From assembly GCF_049897565.1 (NCBI RefSeq), contig NZ_JAFCWM010000016.1, forward strand, positions 54,674 to 118,673: a stretch of 64,000 bases of DNA. Reading direction: 5' to 3'. The stretch is from JAFCUW01 sp049897565. GTDB taxonomy: Bacteria; Pseudomonadota; Gammaproteobacteria; Burkholderiales; Burkholderiaceae_D. A program made the position numbers and the translations under genes. This document shows, piece after piece, positions 34,450-43,233 of this stretch (position 1 is the first letter of the stretch; the number at the start of each line of letters is the position of its first letter). Under the pieces are notes generated by a model, which was not told where the DNA came from, did no database searches, and saw nothing but the letters and a program-made list of their open reading frames with translations.

Positions 34450-35487
34450 ATGTCCGATAAACTGCTGTACGCCCTCACCCGTCCCCTGCTGTTCGCGCTC
34501 GATCCGGAAGCTGCCCATAACCTGACGCTGCCGGCGCTGCGCCGCGCCGCCGCGCTCGGCCTGACGCGCGCGTTCGCCAAGCCGGCGCCCGATCCGCGCA
34601 CGGTGATGGGCATTACCTTCCCCAACCCGGTCGGTCTCGCCGCGGGACTCGACAAGGACGGCGCCTACATCGACGGCCTGGCGGCGCTGGGCTTCGGTTC
34701 GATCGAAGTGGGTACCGTCACGCCGCGCGGCCAGGCCGGCAATCCGAAGCCGCGCATGTTCCGCCTGCCGCAAGCGAAGGCCATTATCAACCGCATGGGC
34801 TTTAACAACGGCGGCGTCGACGCCTTTGTCGCCAATGTGCAGGCGTCGAAGTTTTACCAGAACAAGGACGGTGTGCTGGGACTGAACATCGGCAAAAACG
34901 CCGACACGCCGATCGAGCGCGCCGCCGACGACTACCTGCACTGCCTGCAGAAAGTCTACCCGTACGCCAGCTACGTGACGGTCAATATCTCCTCGCCCAA
35001 CACGAAGAACCTGCGCCAGCTGCAAGGGGCCTCCGAACTCGACGCGCTGCTGGCGCAGCTGAAGGAGGCGCAGTCGCGCCTGGCCGACCAGCACAAGCGC
35101 TACGTGCCGATCACGCTCAAGATCGCGCCCGACATCGACTCCGAGCAGGTCAAGAACATCGCCGGCGCGCTGCTGCGGCACCGGATCGACGGCGTCATCG
35201 CCACCAACACGACGCTGTCGCGCAGCGCCGTCGAGGGCATGGAGCACGGCCTCGAGGCCGGTGGCCTGTCGGGCAAGCCCGTGTTCGAACTGTCGAACAT
35301 CGTGATCCGCGCGCTGCACTACGAACTGGGCGACGAGCTGCCGATCATCGGCGTCGGCGGCATCATGTCGGGCGCCGACGCCAAGGCCAAGATCGATGCC
35401 GGCGCCGCGCTGGTGCAGCTCTACAGCGGCCTGATTTACACCGGGCCGGCGCTGGTGCGCGAGTGCGCCAACGCCATCAGACAATGA
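34450..35487 (+). CDS. pyrD: Dihydroorotate dehydrogenase (quinone)
   Basis: PyrD oxidises dihydroorotate to orotate in pyrimidine synthesis using membrane quinone. The 345 residues are the class 2 type: an N-terminal amphipathic membrane-docking region (LLYALTRPLLFALDPEAAH), VGLAAGLDKDGAYIDGL, the active-site serine segment NISSPNTKNLRQLQG, and the phosphate-binding GVGGIMSGADAKAKIDAGA near the end. It has no strong ribosome-binding site, perhaps because it is coupled to bpt. Confidence 0.97.
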   Translation: MSDKLLYALTRPLLFALDPEAAHNLTLPALRRAAALGLTRAFAKPAPDPRTVMGITFPNPVGLAAGLDKDGAYIDGLAALGFGSIEVGTVTPRGQAGNPKPRMFRLPQAKAIINRMGFNNGGVDAFVANVQASKFYQNKDGVLGLNIGKNADTPIERAADDYLHCLQKVYPYASYVTVNISSPNTKNLRQLQGASELDALLAQLKEAQSRLADQHKRYVPITLKIAPDIDSEQVKNIAGALLRHRIDGVIATNTTLSRSAVEGMEHGLEAGGLSGKPVFELSNIVIRALHYELGDELPIIGVGGIMSGADAKAKIDAGAALVQLYSGLIYTGPALVRECANAIRQ

Positions 35488-35498
35488 GGATTGGCGCG

Positions 35499-36545
35499 AT
35501 GAAAACCACACTGCTTGGAACGAGCCCGCTGCGGGTATCGAAGGTATGCCTGGGCACGATGACGTTCGGCGAACAGAACACCGAAGCCCACGCCCACAGC
35601 CAGCTCGATTACGTGCTCGAGCGCGGCATCAACTTCATCGACACCGCTGAAATGTATCCGGTGATGCCACGCGCCGAAACGCAGGGCGCCACCGAGCGCT
35701 TCATCGGCTCATGGCTGAAGAAAACCGGCCGGCGCGGCGACGTCGTGCTGGCCACCAAGGTCGCCGGCCCGAACCCGGGGCTGCACTGGGTACGCGGCGG
35801 CGCCAACAACCTCGACGCGGCCAACATCCGCGCCGCGGTCGAGGCGAGCCTGCAGCGCCTGCAGACCGACCACATCGACCTGTACCAGCTGCACTGGCCG
35901 AGCCGCAACGTGCCGATCTTCGGCGCTACCGCGTTCGAGCCGCACAAGGAGCGCAGCTGCGTGGCGATCGAAGACACGCTGGCGGCGCTGGGCAGCCTGA
36001 TCGACGCCGGCAAGATCGGCCACATCGGCGTCTCGAACGAGAGCTCGTGGGGCGTGTGCGAGTTCACGAAGCAGTCCGAGATCAAAGGGCTGCCGCGCAT
36101 CGCCACCATCCAGAACCTGTACAACCTGACGGCACGCGGTTTCGAAACGAGCCTGTTAGATGAGACCTGCTTTCGCGAAGAGGTCGGCCTGCTCGCTTAC
36201 AGCCCGCTGGCGTTCGGCCAGTTAAGCGCGAAGTACCTCGACAACCCGAAGGCGAGCGGCCGGCTGACGATTTTCCCGCCGACGTGGAGTCCGCGCTACC
36301 TGCGTCCGTCCGTGCTGGCGGCGGTGAAGGAGTATGCGCAACTGGCGCGAGAGAACGGCATGACGCCGGCGCAGATGGCGCTGGCCTGGTGCTATACGCG
36401 CCCGTTCGTCGCCTCGACGATCATCGGCGCGACCAACCTGGCGCAGCTGAAGGAAAACATCGACGCCGCCGAGACGACACTGCCCGAGCACGTGATCGCC
36501 TCGATCAATGGCATCCACGCGCGGATCCCGAATGCGGGGCAGTAA
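35499..36545 (+). CDS. NADP(H)-dependent aldo/keto reductase (Tas-like)
   Basis: The 348 residues form a TIM-barrel aldo/keto reductase. They contain LGTMTFGEQNTEAHAHSQLD, the catalytic region NFIDTAEMYPVMPRAETQG, the lysine in VVLATKVAGP, the histidine in LYQLHWPSRNVP, and GIHARIPNAGQ at the end, closest to the Tas/YghZ group. The ATG at 35499 has GAGGA nine bases upstream and starts 11 bp after pyrD. It converges on the cysB-like gene with 15 bp between stops. Confidence 0.9.
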   Translation: MKTTLLGTSPLRVSKVCLGTMTFGEQNTEAHAHSQLDYVLERGINFIDTAEMYPVMPRAETQGATERFIGSWLKKTGRRGDVVLATKVAGPNPGLHWVRGGANNLDAANIRAAVEASLQRLQTDHIDLYQLHWPSRNVPIFGATAFEPHKERSCVAIEDTLAALGSLIDAGKIGHIGVSNESSWGVCEFTKQSEIKGLPRIATIQNLYNLTARGFETSLLDETCFREEVGLLAYSPLAFGQLSAKYLDNPKASGRLTIFPPTWSPRYLRPSVLAAVKEYAQLARENGMTPAQMALAWCYTRPFVASTIIGATNLAQLKENIDAAETTLPEHVIASINGIHARIPNAGQ

Positions 36546-36560
36546 GCGCACGCGCGAACG

Positions 36561-37496
36561 CTAGCTGTGCGGCGCCTCGGCGTTCATCGCGCGGTCGATT
36601 TCGGCGCGCGTGAGCGCCGGCGCAAACTGCTCGATGAAGTGATACGCGTACGAGCGCAGGTAGGCGCCGCGCCGCACCGCCAGGCGCGTGACGTTCTGCG
36701 CGAACAGGTGCGACGCCTCGACCGCGCGCAGTCCCTTGTCGCGCCCGTGGTCGAACGCCATCGACGCCACCAGCCCGACTCCAAGGCCCAGCGACACATA
36801 CTGCTTGATGACGTCCGAGTCCATTGCGGTGAGCACGATGTCGGTCTTGACGCCGGCCTTGGCGAAGGCGGCGTCGATGTGGCCGCGGCCGGTGAAGCCG
36901 ACGTCGTAGGTGATCAGCGGGTACGCGGCCAGTTCCTCCAGCCGGATCGGCGAATGCGCCAGCAGCGGATGCCCGTCCGGCACCACGATCAGGTGGCTCC
37001 AGCTGTAGCAAGGGAACGAGACCAGGTCGGGAAACTGCGACAGGCCTTCGGTGGCGATGCCGAAATCGGCCTTGCCCGACAAGACCCACTCGGCGATGTG
37101 ATCGGGCGCGCTTTGCTGCAGCGCGATGCGCACCTCGGGAAAATCGGCGCGGAACGACTGCACCACTTTCGGCAGCGCATAGCGCGCCTGCGTGTGGGTC
37201 GCGGCAATCGACAGCGTGCCGCTCTTCTGGCCCGCGTATTCGAGGCTGGCCTGCTGCAGGTTTTCCGCTTCCACCAGCAGGCGATCGACGATCTTGAGGA
37301 TGCCCTTGCCAGGATCGGTCAACCCGGTCAGGCGCTTGCCGTTGCGCTCGAAGATCACGACCCCGAGTTCATCTTCGAGTTCGCGGATCTGGCGGCTTAC
37401 ACCTGGCTGCGACGTGAACAGCGCGTTGGCCACTTCGGTCAGGTTGAAATTGCGCCGCGCTGCCTCGCGGATCGAGCGCAGCTGCTGGAAATTCAT
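36561..37496 (-). CDS. cysB: CysB-type LysR regulator
   Basis: This LysR regulator of sulfur assimilation has 311 residues. It begins MNFQQLRSIREAARRNFNLT, typical of CysB/Cbl, with the helix-turn-helix around VANALFTSQPGVSRQIRELE. The effector domain includes THTQARYALPKVV and GFTGRGHIDAAF. Its ATG overlaps the cysA stop by four bases (ATGA), so regulator and transporter are translated from one message. In the family the inducer is O-acetylserine or N-acetylserine, with sulfate or thiosulfate acting against induction in some members. Being last in its own target operon would give feedback control. Confidence 0.9.
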   Translation of the reverse strand: MNFQQLRSIREAARRNFNLTEVANALFTSQPGVSRQIRELEDELGVVIFERNGKRLTGLTDPGKGILKIVDRLLVEAENLQQASLEYAGQKSGTLSIAATHTQARYALPKVVQSFRADFPEVRIALQQSAPDHIAEWVLSGKADFGIATEGLSQFPDLVSFPCYSWSHLIVVPDGHPLLAHSPIRLEELAAYPLITYDVGFTGRGHIDAAFAKAGVKTDIVLTAMDSDVIKQYVSLGLGVGLVASMAFDHGRDKGLRAVEASHLFAQNVTRLAVRRGAYLRSYAYHFIEQFAPALTRAEIDRAMNAEAPHS

Positions 37497-38566
37497 ATCG
37501 CCGCTCCCTGGTCGACGAACACCTGCATGCGGCGCGGCCGCACGACCAGCGTCTCGCCGTCCTTGAGCTGCAGCTGGCGATAGCGTTCGTTCGGAATGAC
37601 CGCCTCGATGATTTCGGCGTTGTCGGTGCGTTCGAGGTCGAGCTGGGCGAGCGGGCCGATGGCGTGAGCGCGGCGCAGCTTGACGACGATGCCTTCGGCG
37701 CCGGGCGAATAACGGTCGACTTCAAGGTCGTGCGGGCGCACGTACGCGATGCCTTTGCCGTCCTGGACTTCGGCGTGGTCGGGTACGTCAAAGGTGGTGC
37801 CGCCGCTGGCCAGCACGCCTTCGTGCACGCGGCCGTGGAACAGATTGACGTTGCCGAGGAAGCCGTAGACAAATGGCGACGCCGGGTGGTTGTAGACCGC
37901 GTCGGGCGTGCCGAGCTGCTCGACGCGGCCTTTGTTCATCAGCACCACCTGGTCGGCCACTTCGAGCGCCTCTTCCTGGTCGTGGGTGACGAAGATGCTG
38001 GTGACGTGCAGGTCGTCGTGCATGCGGCGCAGCCAGCGCCGCAGCTCCTTGCGCACCTTGGCGTCGAGCGCGCCGAACGGCTCGTCGAGCAGCAGCACGC
38101 GCGGCTCGACCGCGAGCGCGCGCGCCAGGGCGATGCGCTGGCGCTGCCCGCCAGAAAGCTGCGGCGGATAGCGGTCGGCCAGCCAGTCGAGCTGCACCAG
38201 TTCAAGCAGCGACCTGACCTTGTCGCGGATCGCCTGCTCCGACGGGCGGTCCTTGCGCGCCTTGACGCGCAGGCCAAAAGCGACGTTCTCGAACACGGTC
38301 ATGTGCTTGAACAGCGCGTAATGCTGGAACACGAAGCCGACCTGGCGCTCGCGCACGTGGCGCGCGGAGGCGTCTTCGCCATCCAGCAGGACCTGGCCGG
38401 AGTCGGGATGCTCGAGGCCGGCGATGATGCGCAGCAGCGTGGTCTTGCCGCAGCCCGAAGGCCCCAGCAGCGCGGTCAGTTCGCCCGCGGGGAACTGCAG
38501 CGAGACGTTATCGAGCGCGGTGAACTGGCCGAACTGCTTGCGGATATTGTTAACTTCGATCGTCAT
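37493..38566 (-). CDS. cysA: Sulfate/thiosulfate ABC transporter ATPase
   Basis: CysA energises sulfate import. The 357 residues have Walker A GPSGCGKTT, Q-loop FQHYALF, signature LSGGQRQRIALARAL, Walker B VLLLDEPFGALD, the H-loop (VTHDQEEALEVAD) and a C-terminal TOBE-like regulatory domain. The start is MTIEVNN at 38566 rather than further upstream, because this ATG overlaps the cysW stop (ATGA). The order is cysT-cysW-cysA-cysB with every junction overlapping. Confidence 0.95.
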   Translation of the reverse strand: MTIEVNNIRKQFGQFTALDNVSLQFPAGELTALLGPSGCGKTTLLRIIAGLEHPDSGQVLLDGEDASARHVRERQVGFVFQHYALFKHMTVFENVAFGLRVKARKDRPSEQAIRDKVRSLLELVQLDWLADRYPPQLSGGQRQRIALARALAVEPRVLLLDEPFGALDAKVRKELRRWLRRMHDDLHVTSIFVTHDQEEALEVADQVVLMNKGRVEQLGTPDAVYNHPASPFVYGFLGNVNLFHGRVHEGVLASGGTTFDVPDHAEVQDGKGIAYVRPHDLEVDRYSPGAEGIVVKLRRAHAIGPLAQLDLERTDNAEIIEAVIPNERYRQLQLKDGETLVVRPRRMQVFVDQGAAI

Positions 38567-39492
38567 GCTGTTTGCTCCAGGATGCGCACGTCGGATTCGA
38601 CGTTCTGTGACTCGTGCAGGCGCCATTCGATGAACGACTTGATCGCCAGCGTTACCAGCGCCAGCAAGGCGAGCAGCGAGGCGATCGCGAAGGCGGCCGC
38701 GAAGTTGTATTCGTTGTAGAGAATCTCGACCTGCAGCGGCATGGTATTGGTCTCGCCGCGGATGTGGCCCGACACCACCGACACCGCGCCGAATTCGCCC
38801 ATGGCGCGCGCATTACACAAGATGACGCCGTACAGCAGGCCCCATTTGATGTTCGGCAGCGTCACGCGGCGGAACGTGTTCCATCCCGAGGCGCCCAGCA
38901 CCAGCGCGGCCTCTTCTTCTTCGGTGCCCTGCGCCTGCATCAGCGGGATCAGTTCGCGCGCGACGAACGGGAACGTGATGAAGATGGTGGCGAGCACGAT
39001 GCCAGGCACGGCGAACAGGATCTTGATGTCGTGCTCCTGCAGCCACGGGCCGATCCAGCCCTGGGCGCCGAACATCAGCACGTAGATCAGGCCCGAGATC
39101 ACCGGCGACACCGAGAACGGCAGGTCGATCAGCGTCAGCAAAATGCTCTTGCCGCGGAACTCGAACTTGGCGATGGCCCAGGAAGCGGCCACGCCGAACA
39201 CGAGGTTCAGCGGCACCGCGATCACCGCGGCGATCAAGGTGAGCTTGATGGCGGAGACGGCATCGGGATCGGTGATCGCGGCCAGGTAGGCCTGCCAGCC
39301 CTTCTTGAAAGCTTCGGCAAACACCGCCGCCAGCGGCACGAACAAAAACAGCGCGAGGAACGAAAGCGCGACGGTGATCAGCGAGATGCGGATCCATGCC
39401 GGCTCGAATACATTCGAGGCGGTAGGCAGTTCGCCGCGGCGCGGCGGTGCGACGGCAGGGGTATCCACGATTTTTTCTACCAGCGCGCTCAT
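38563..39492 (-). CDS. cysW: Sulfate/thiosulfate ABC transporter permease CysW
   Basis: This is one of two permease subunits. The 309 residues have about six membrane helices and the binding-protein-dependent transport motif region EEEEAALVLGASGWNTFRRV. The N-terminal 30 residues are cytoplasmic and variable. The ATG overlaps the cysT stop by four bases. Confidence 0.94.
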   Translation of the reverse strand: MSALVEKIVDTPAVAPPRRGELPTASNVFEPAWIRISLITVALSFLALFLFVPLAAVFAEAFKKGWQAYLAAITDPDAVSAIKLTLIAAVIAVPLNLVFGVAASWAIAKFEFRGKSILLTLIDLPFSVSPVISGLIYVLMFGAQGWIGPWLQEHDIKILFAVPGIVLATIFITFPFVARELIPLMQAQGTEEEEAALVLGASGWNTFRRVTLPNIKWGLLYGVILCNARAMGEFGAVSVVSGHIRGETNTMPLQVEILYNEYNFAAAFAIASLLALLALVTLAIKSFIEWRLHESQNVESDVRILEQTA

Positions 39493-40343
39493 TTTTTACC
39501 CGCCCTCGTGCGGGTCCATGCCTGCAGCAGGTTAATCGTCAACAGCATCGCGAACGACGCCAGCAGCATCACCACCGCAATCGCGGTGGCGCCGGCGTAG
39601 TCGTACTGTTCCAGCTTGGTGATGATGAACAGCGGCGTGATCTCGGACACCATCGGCATGTTCCCGGCGATGAAAATGACCGAGCCGTATTCGCCAGTGG
39701 CGCGCGCAAAGGCGAGCGCGAAGCCGGTCAACAAGGCCGGCATGATGGTCGGGAAGACGACGCGCGCGAAGATCTGCAGCGAGCTCGCGCCCAGGCTGAC
39801 GGCGGCTTCTTCGAGTTCGCGCTCGGCTTCCTCGAGCACCGGCTGCACCGTGCGCACGACGAACGGCAGGCCGATGAAGGTCAGCGCCACCACCACGCCG
39901 AGCGGCGTGAAGGCGACCTTGATGCCGAATTCGGCGAGGTATTTTCCGATCCAGCCATTGGTCGAATACAGCGCCGTCAGCGTAATGCCGGCGACGGCGG
40001 TCGGCAGCGCGAACGGCAGGTCGACCAGCGCGTCGACGAAGCGCTTGCCGGGAAATTTATAGCGCACCAGCACCCAGGCGACGATGCCGCCGAAGATGAC
40101 GTTGATGAAAGCGGCGATCAGCGACGCACCGAAACTGAGCTTGTACGACGCGACTACCCGGTCGGACGTGACGGCGCTCCAGAAGGCTTCCCACGTCATC
40201 GTGAAGGTCTTCAGAAACACCGCCGACAACGGGATCAGGACGATCAGGCCGAGGTAGAAAATGGTGAAGCCGAGCGACAGGCCAAAGCCGGGCATGACCC
40301 GGAATGGCGCGCCCTGCGGCTTGGGGATGGAGACAGCTGACAT
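39489..40343 (-). CDS. cysT: Sulfate/thiosulfate ABC transporter permease CysT
   Basis: This is the second permease subunit and first gene of the block. The 284 residues have six membrane helices and the EAA-like loop ELEEAAVSLGASSLQIFARV. The start has AGAGGA six bases upstream. No periplasmic sulfate-binding protein gene (sbp or cysP) is present in the window, so it must be encoded elsewhere. The 109-bp AT-rich gap upstream, before the TauE/SafE gene, probably holds the CysB-controlled promoter; I cannot fix the boxes with confidence. Confidence 0.94.
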   Translation of the reverse strand: MSAVSIPKPQGAPFRVMPGFGLSLGFTIFYLGLIVLIPLSAVFLKTFTMTWEAFWSAVTSDRVVASYKLSFGASLIAAFINVIFGGIVAWVLVRYKFPGKRFVDALVDLPFALPTAVAGITLTALYSTNGWIGKYLAEFGIKVAFTPLGVVVALTFIGLPFVVRTVQPVLEEAERELEEAAVSLGASSLQIFARVVFPTIMPALLTGFALAFARATGEYGSVIFIAGNMPMVSEITPLFIITKLEQYDYAGATAIAVVMLLASFAMLLTINLLQAWTRTRAGKK

Positions 40344-40452
40344 TCGGTCCTCTTATCACGAATTCTTCTATTAGGATGCGATAATCGCACCAGAAACTCA
40401 TAACGCAAACGAAGCATTTTTCATTTGCATAGACGAATTAGCTATTTAAGAA

Positions 40453-41226
40453 CTAGTAAATCAGTTTGGCGGCCACGCCGGTCAGGGTAGCGGCCAGCAG
40501 GCCGCGCAGGAAACGCTCGGGCACGGCACGCGCCGCGTACGATCCGATCATGATGCCGGGTACCGACCCGACCAGCAAGGCGCCGAGCAGGTTCCAGTCG
40601 ATCGAGCCGAGCCACCAGTGGCCAAACGCGGCGATCGCGGTCAGCGGAACCGCGTAGGCAATGTCGGTGCCGGCCACTTCCGCCGCGCTCATGTGTGGAT
40701 ACAGCATCACCAGCAGGGTGGCGCCGATGGCGCCGGCGCCGATCGACGACACTGTCACCAGCAGGCCGAGCACGGCGCCGGCGACCACGGTCGCGATGAA
40801 CAGAGGGCGGCCTTGCAGCTGGCGGCTCGGTTTGGCATTGATCCACGCCAGCATGCGTGTCTTGAACAGCAGCGCGGTCACCGTCAGCAGGACCGAGCCG
40901 GCGATCGAATAGCGGATCACCTGGCCGATTTCCTTGTCGAGGGCGCCGAACTGCTTGAGCGCGAGCGTGGCCACTACCGCGGCGGGCAAGGCGCCGACGC
41001 AAAGCGCGCGCACGATGTCCCAGCGGATGGTACCGCGCAGGCGGTGGGTGAAGGTGCCGGCGGTTTTGGTGATCGAGGCGAACGCCAGGTCGGTGCCGAC
41101 GGCAACCGATGGCGGCACGCCGAACAGCAGGGTCAGCAGCGGCGTCATCAAGGAGCCGCCGCCGACTCCGGTCATGCCGACGAGCAGTCCTACGGCGAAT
41201 CCGGAAATGATATAAGTCAGAAGCAT
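40453..41226 (-). CDS. TauE/SafE family sulfite exporter-like permease
   Basis: This is a 257-residue membrane protein with a duplicated TauE/SafE fold: GLLVGMTGVGGGSLMTPLL in the first half and a matching VSSIGAGAIGATLLVMLYP in the second. The family exports sulfite, sulfoacetate or related anions. The ATG at 41226 has GAGG seven bases upstream. It lies just upstream of cysTWAB on the same strand, which supports a sulfur role by context. Confidence 0.88.
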   Translation of the reverse strand: MLLTYIISGFAVGLLVGMTGVGGGSLMTPLLTLLFGVPPSVAVGTDLAFASITKTAGTFTHRLRGTIRWDIVRALCVGALPAAVVATLALKQFGALDKEIGQVIRYSIAGSVLLTVTALLFKTRMLAWINAKPSRQLQGRPLFIATVVAGAVLGLLVTVSSIGAGAIGATLLVMLYPHMSAAEVAGTDIAYAVPLTAIAAFGHWWLGSIDWNLLGALLVGSVPGIMIGSYAARAVPERFLRGLLAATLTGVAAKLIY

Positions 41227-41339
41227 ATGGTCCCTCAAGTTAGCTGCAAGGTTAAGCTAACTGAGCGATATGCCAAACAACGGTTATCTTATTTGCTTAT
41301 GCGTTCAACGTCGGCGCGCCGACCGGCGCCGGCTACCAG

Positions 41340-41363
41340 AAAAAACGCGCCCGGAGGCGCGTT
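41340..41363 (-). terminator. Terminator after the peroxiredoxin gene
   Basis: On the minus strand, AACGCGCC (41363-41356) pairs with GGCGCGTT (41351-41344) around four bases and continues into a run of T (41345-41340). It lies 17 bp after the stop. Confidence 0.8.
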
Positions 41364-41379
41364 CCTTGAGTTGCTCAAC

Positions 41380-42018
41380 TTACTTGTTCGGCTGCGGCGT
41401 CATCCGCAAATATGGCCGCTCCGCAGTGAACCCCTTCGGATACTTCTGCTTGATCACGTCGGGATCTTGCACCGTCAGCGGGATAATCACGTCATCGCCG
41501 TCGCGCCAGTTGCCCGGCGTGGCGACCGTGTGCTTGTCAGTCAGCTGCAGCGCGTCGATCACGCGCAGCACTTCGTCGAAATTGCGCCCGGTACTCATCG
41601 GATAGGTGATCGTCAGCCGCACTTTTTTCTGCGGGTCGATGACGAACAGCGAGCGCACCGTCGCCGTCACCGACTGGTTCGGGTGAATCATGTCGTACAG
41701 CACCGATACCGTCTTGTCCTCGTCGGCGATGATCGGAAAGCCGACCACGGTCTTCTGGGTCTCTTCGATGTCGCGGATCCAGTTCTTGTGGGCTTCGGCC
41801 GGGTCGACCGACAACGCGATCGCCTTGACGTTGCGCTTGTCGAATTCGGGCTTGAGCTTGGCGGTCAGGCCGAGCTCGGTCGTGCACACCGGAGTGAAGT
41901 CGGCCGGATGGGAAAACAATACCACCCATGAGTCGCCTGCCCACTCGTGGAACTTGATTTTGCCGATCGAGGAATCCTGCTCGAAATCAGGGGCGATGTC
42001 GCCCAAGCGTAATGTCAT
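41380..42018 (-). CDS. 1-Cys peroxiredoxin (Prx6 type)
   Basis: This thiol peroxidase reduces peroxides. The 212 residues have the peroxidatic cysteine in HPADFTPVCTTELG, the NVKAIALSVDPAEAHKNW segment and the long C-terminal domain (GFTAERPYLRMTPQPNK) of the Prx6 subfamily; a resolving cysteine in the usual C-terminal place is absent. MTLRLGDIAPDFEQD is the start, with GGAG seven bases upstream. A hydrolase gene precedes it by 42 bp on the same strand. Confidence 0.93.
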   Translation of the reverse strand: MTLRLGDIAPDFEQDSSIGKIKFHEWAGDSWVVLFSHPADFTPVCTTELGLTAKLKPEFDKRNVKAIALSVDPAEAHKNWIRDIEETQKTVVGFPIIADEDKTVSVLYDMIHPNQSVTATVRSLFVIDPQKKVRLTITYPMSTGRNFDEVLRVIDALQLTDKHTVATPGNWRDGDDVIIPLTVQDPDVIKQKYPKGFTAERPYLRMTPQPNK

Positions 42019-42060
42019 GGTGGTCTCCAGAGGTGTTGAAAGGGTCAGGCGAGCCAAGGC

Positions 42061-42624
42061 TCATGCCGGCAAGGCCGGATCCTCATTGTGCGCCCGATCA
42101 TATAATAAGTGCAACTTGTCCCAACCCAGCGGCCAGTCGCCGAGGCCCGATTCGGCATTGATGTGGCCAAGCGCGCCGGCGGCGACCAGCTCGCTGCCCC
42201 AGCGCTGCGCCCAGAGGCCGGCATGGTCGGCGCGCATCCATGGGTCGTTGACGCTGCTGATGAGCAAACTCGGGCAAGGCAATGGCGCAGCCGGCAACAG
42301 GTCGGCAACGCCGAACCTGGCGGGATCGGCCGGCGCCACCAGCAAGGCGCCGGCGACCTGGTGCGGATTGGCGGCGATCGACGCCACCGCCGCCAGGCAG
42401 CCGAAGCTGTGCGCGACCAGCAAGGCCGGGCGCGGATCAAGGGCGCGCACCTCGTCGAGCCTGGCCGCCCAGGCCGGCAAGTCGGGAATGCTCCAGTCAT
42501 CCTGGACGACGCGCCAGCACTCGGGGTGGCGCCGTTGCCACCTGCTTTGCCAGTGGCCGGGGCCGCTGTCATGCAGGCCGGGCACCAAGATAACCTGGAA
42601 ATCGGGAAAAAGTTCGCGCACCAT
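42061..42624 (-). CDS. RBBP9/YdeN family alpha/beta hydrolase
   Basis: The 187 residues are a small serine hydrolase of the RBBP9/YdeN type. The N-terminal strand is VILVPGLHDSGPGHWQSRW, the nucleophile serine is in LVAHSFGCLA, the aspartate is in SSVNDPWM and the histidine is in LGHINAESGLGDW. The substrate of the family in bacteria is unknown. It is transcribed toward the peroxiredoxin gene. Confidence 0.85.
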   Translation of the reverse strand: MVRELFPDFQVILVPGLHDSGPGHWQSRWQRRHPECWRVVQDDWSIPDLPAWAARLDEVRALDPRPALLVAHSFGCLAAVASIAANPHQVAGALLVAPADPARFGVADLLPAAPLPCPSLLISSVNDPWMRADHAGLWAQRWGSELVAAGALGHINAESGLGDWPLGWDKLHLLYDRAHNEDPALPA

Positions 42625-42711
42625 ATTGCCTCCTGATCAGCAGGATACGATGCGGACGCGGCAAACCGAACGAATCGTTTGGCGATTGCTTATTCGCCAG
42701 GCGAATAAGCG

Positions 42712-43119
42712 CTAGTAGAAGCGGTTGAACAGCACCACGGCCCAGGCCGCGGCAGCAATGCCGATCGCCAGCGCAACCGCCGCGCTGCCGAGGTCCTTGG
42801 CATTTTTCGACAGCGGATGGGCCTCGAGCGAGATGCGGTCGACCACCGCCTCGATGGCCGAATTGATCAGTTCGACGACCAGCACGAACACCAGCACGGC
42901 GACCAGCATCAGCTTCTCGAAAGCGGAGATCTTCATGCTGAGCGCGGTGACGGTGCCGATCACCACGACCAGCATTTCCTGGCGAAACGCGGCTTCGTTC
43001 TGCCAGGCTGCCCTAAAGCCGTCCATCGAATAAGAGAAGGCTGAAACGATGCGCTTGACGCCGTTCTTGCTTTTGAAATCGCTGACTGGCTGGACCATGG
43101 GAAGTTTGGTAAATGGCAT
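42712..43119 (-). CDS. dgkA: Diacylglycerol kinase
   Basis: DgkA phosphorylates diacylglycerol released during membrane glycan synthesis. The 135 residues contain three membrane segments and the family motifs RAAWQNEAAFRQE and VELINSAIEAVVDRISLEAH. None of the three candidate starts (43131, 43119, 43098) has a good ribosome-binding site; 43119 is chosen as a compromise. It diverges from the IclR gene. Confidence 0.9.
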   Translation of the reverse strand: MPFTKLPMVQPVSDFKSKNGVKRIVSAFSYSMDGFRAAWQNEAAFRQEMLVVVIGTVTALSMKISAFEKLMLVAVLVFVLVVELINSAIEAVVDRISLEAHPLSKNAKDLGSAAVALAIGIAAAAWAVVLFNRFY

Positions 43120-43173
43120 GTGATGCGCCATTATGCGCCGCCCCGGCCGCTACGGGAATAAGGCGCCCGGCGT

Positions 43174-43203
43174 TTGCCAATCCTTTTCACATTATGGTAT
43201 AAA
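43174..43203 (+). promoter_or_regulatory. Promoter of the IclR-family gene
   Basis: TTGCCA (43174-43179) and TATAAA (43198-43203) are 18 bp apart, giving a short leader of about 25 nt before the ATG at 43234. Confidence 0.55.
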
Positions 43204-43233
43204 GAGGCATATATACTGCACCGCACCAACTAC

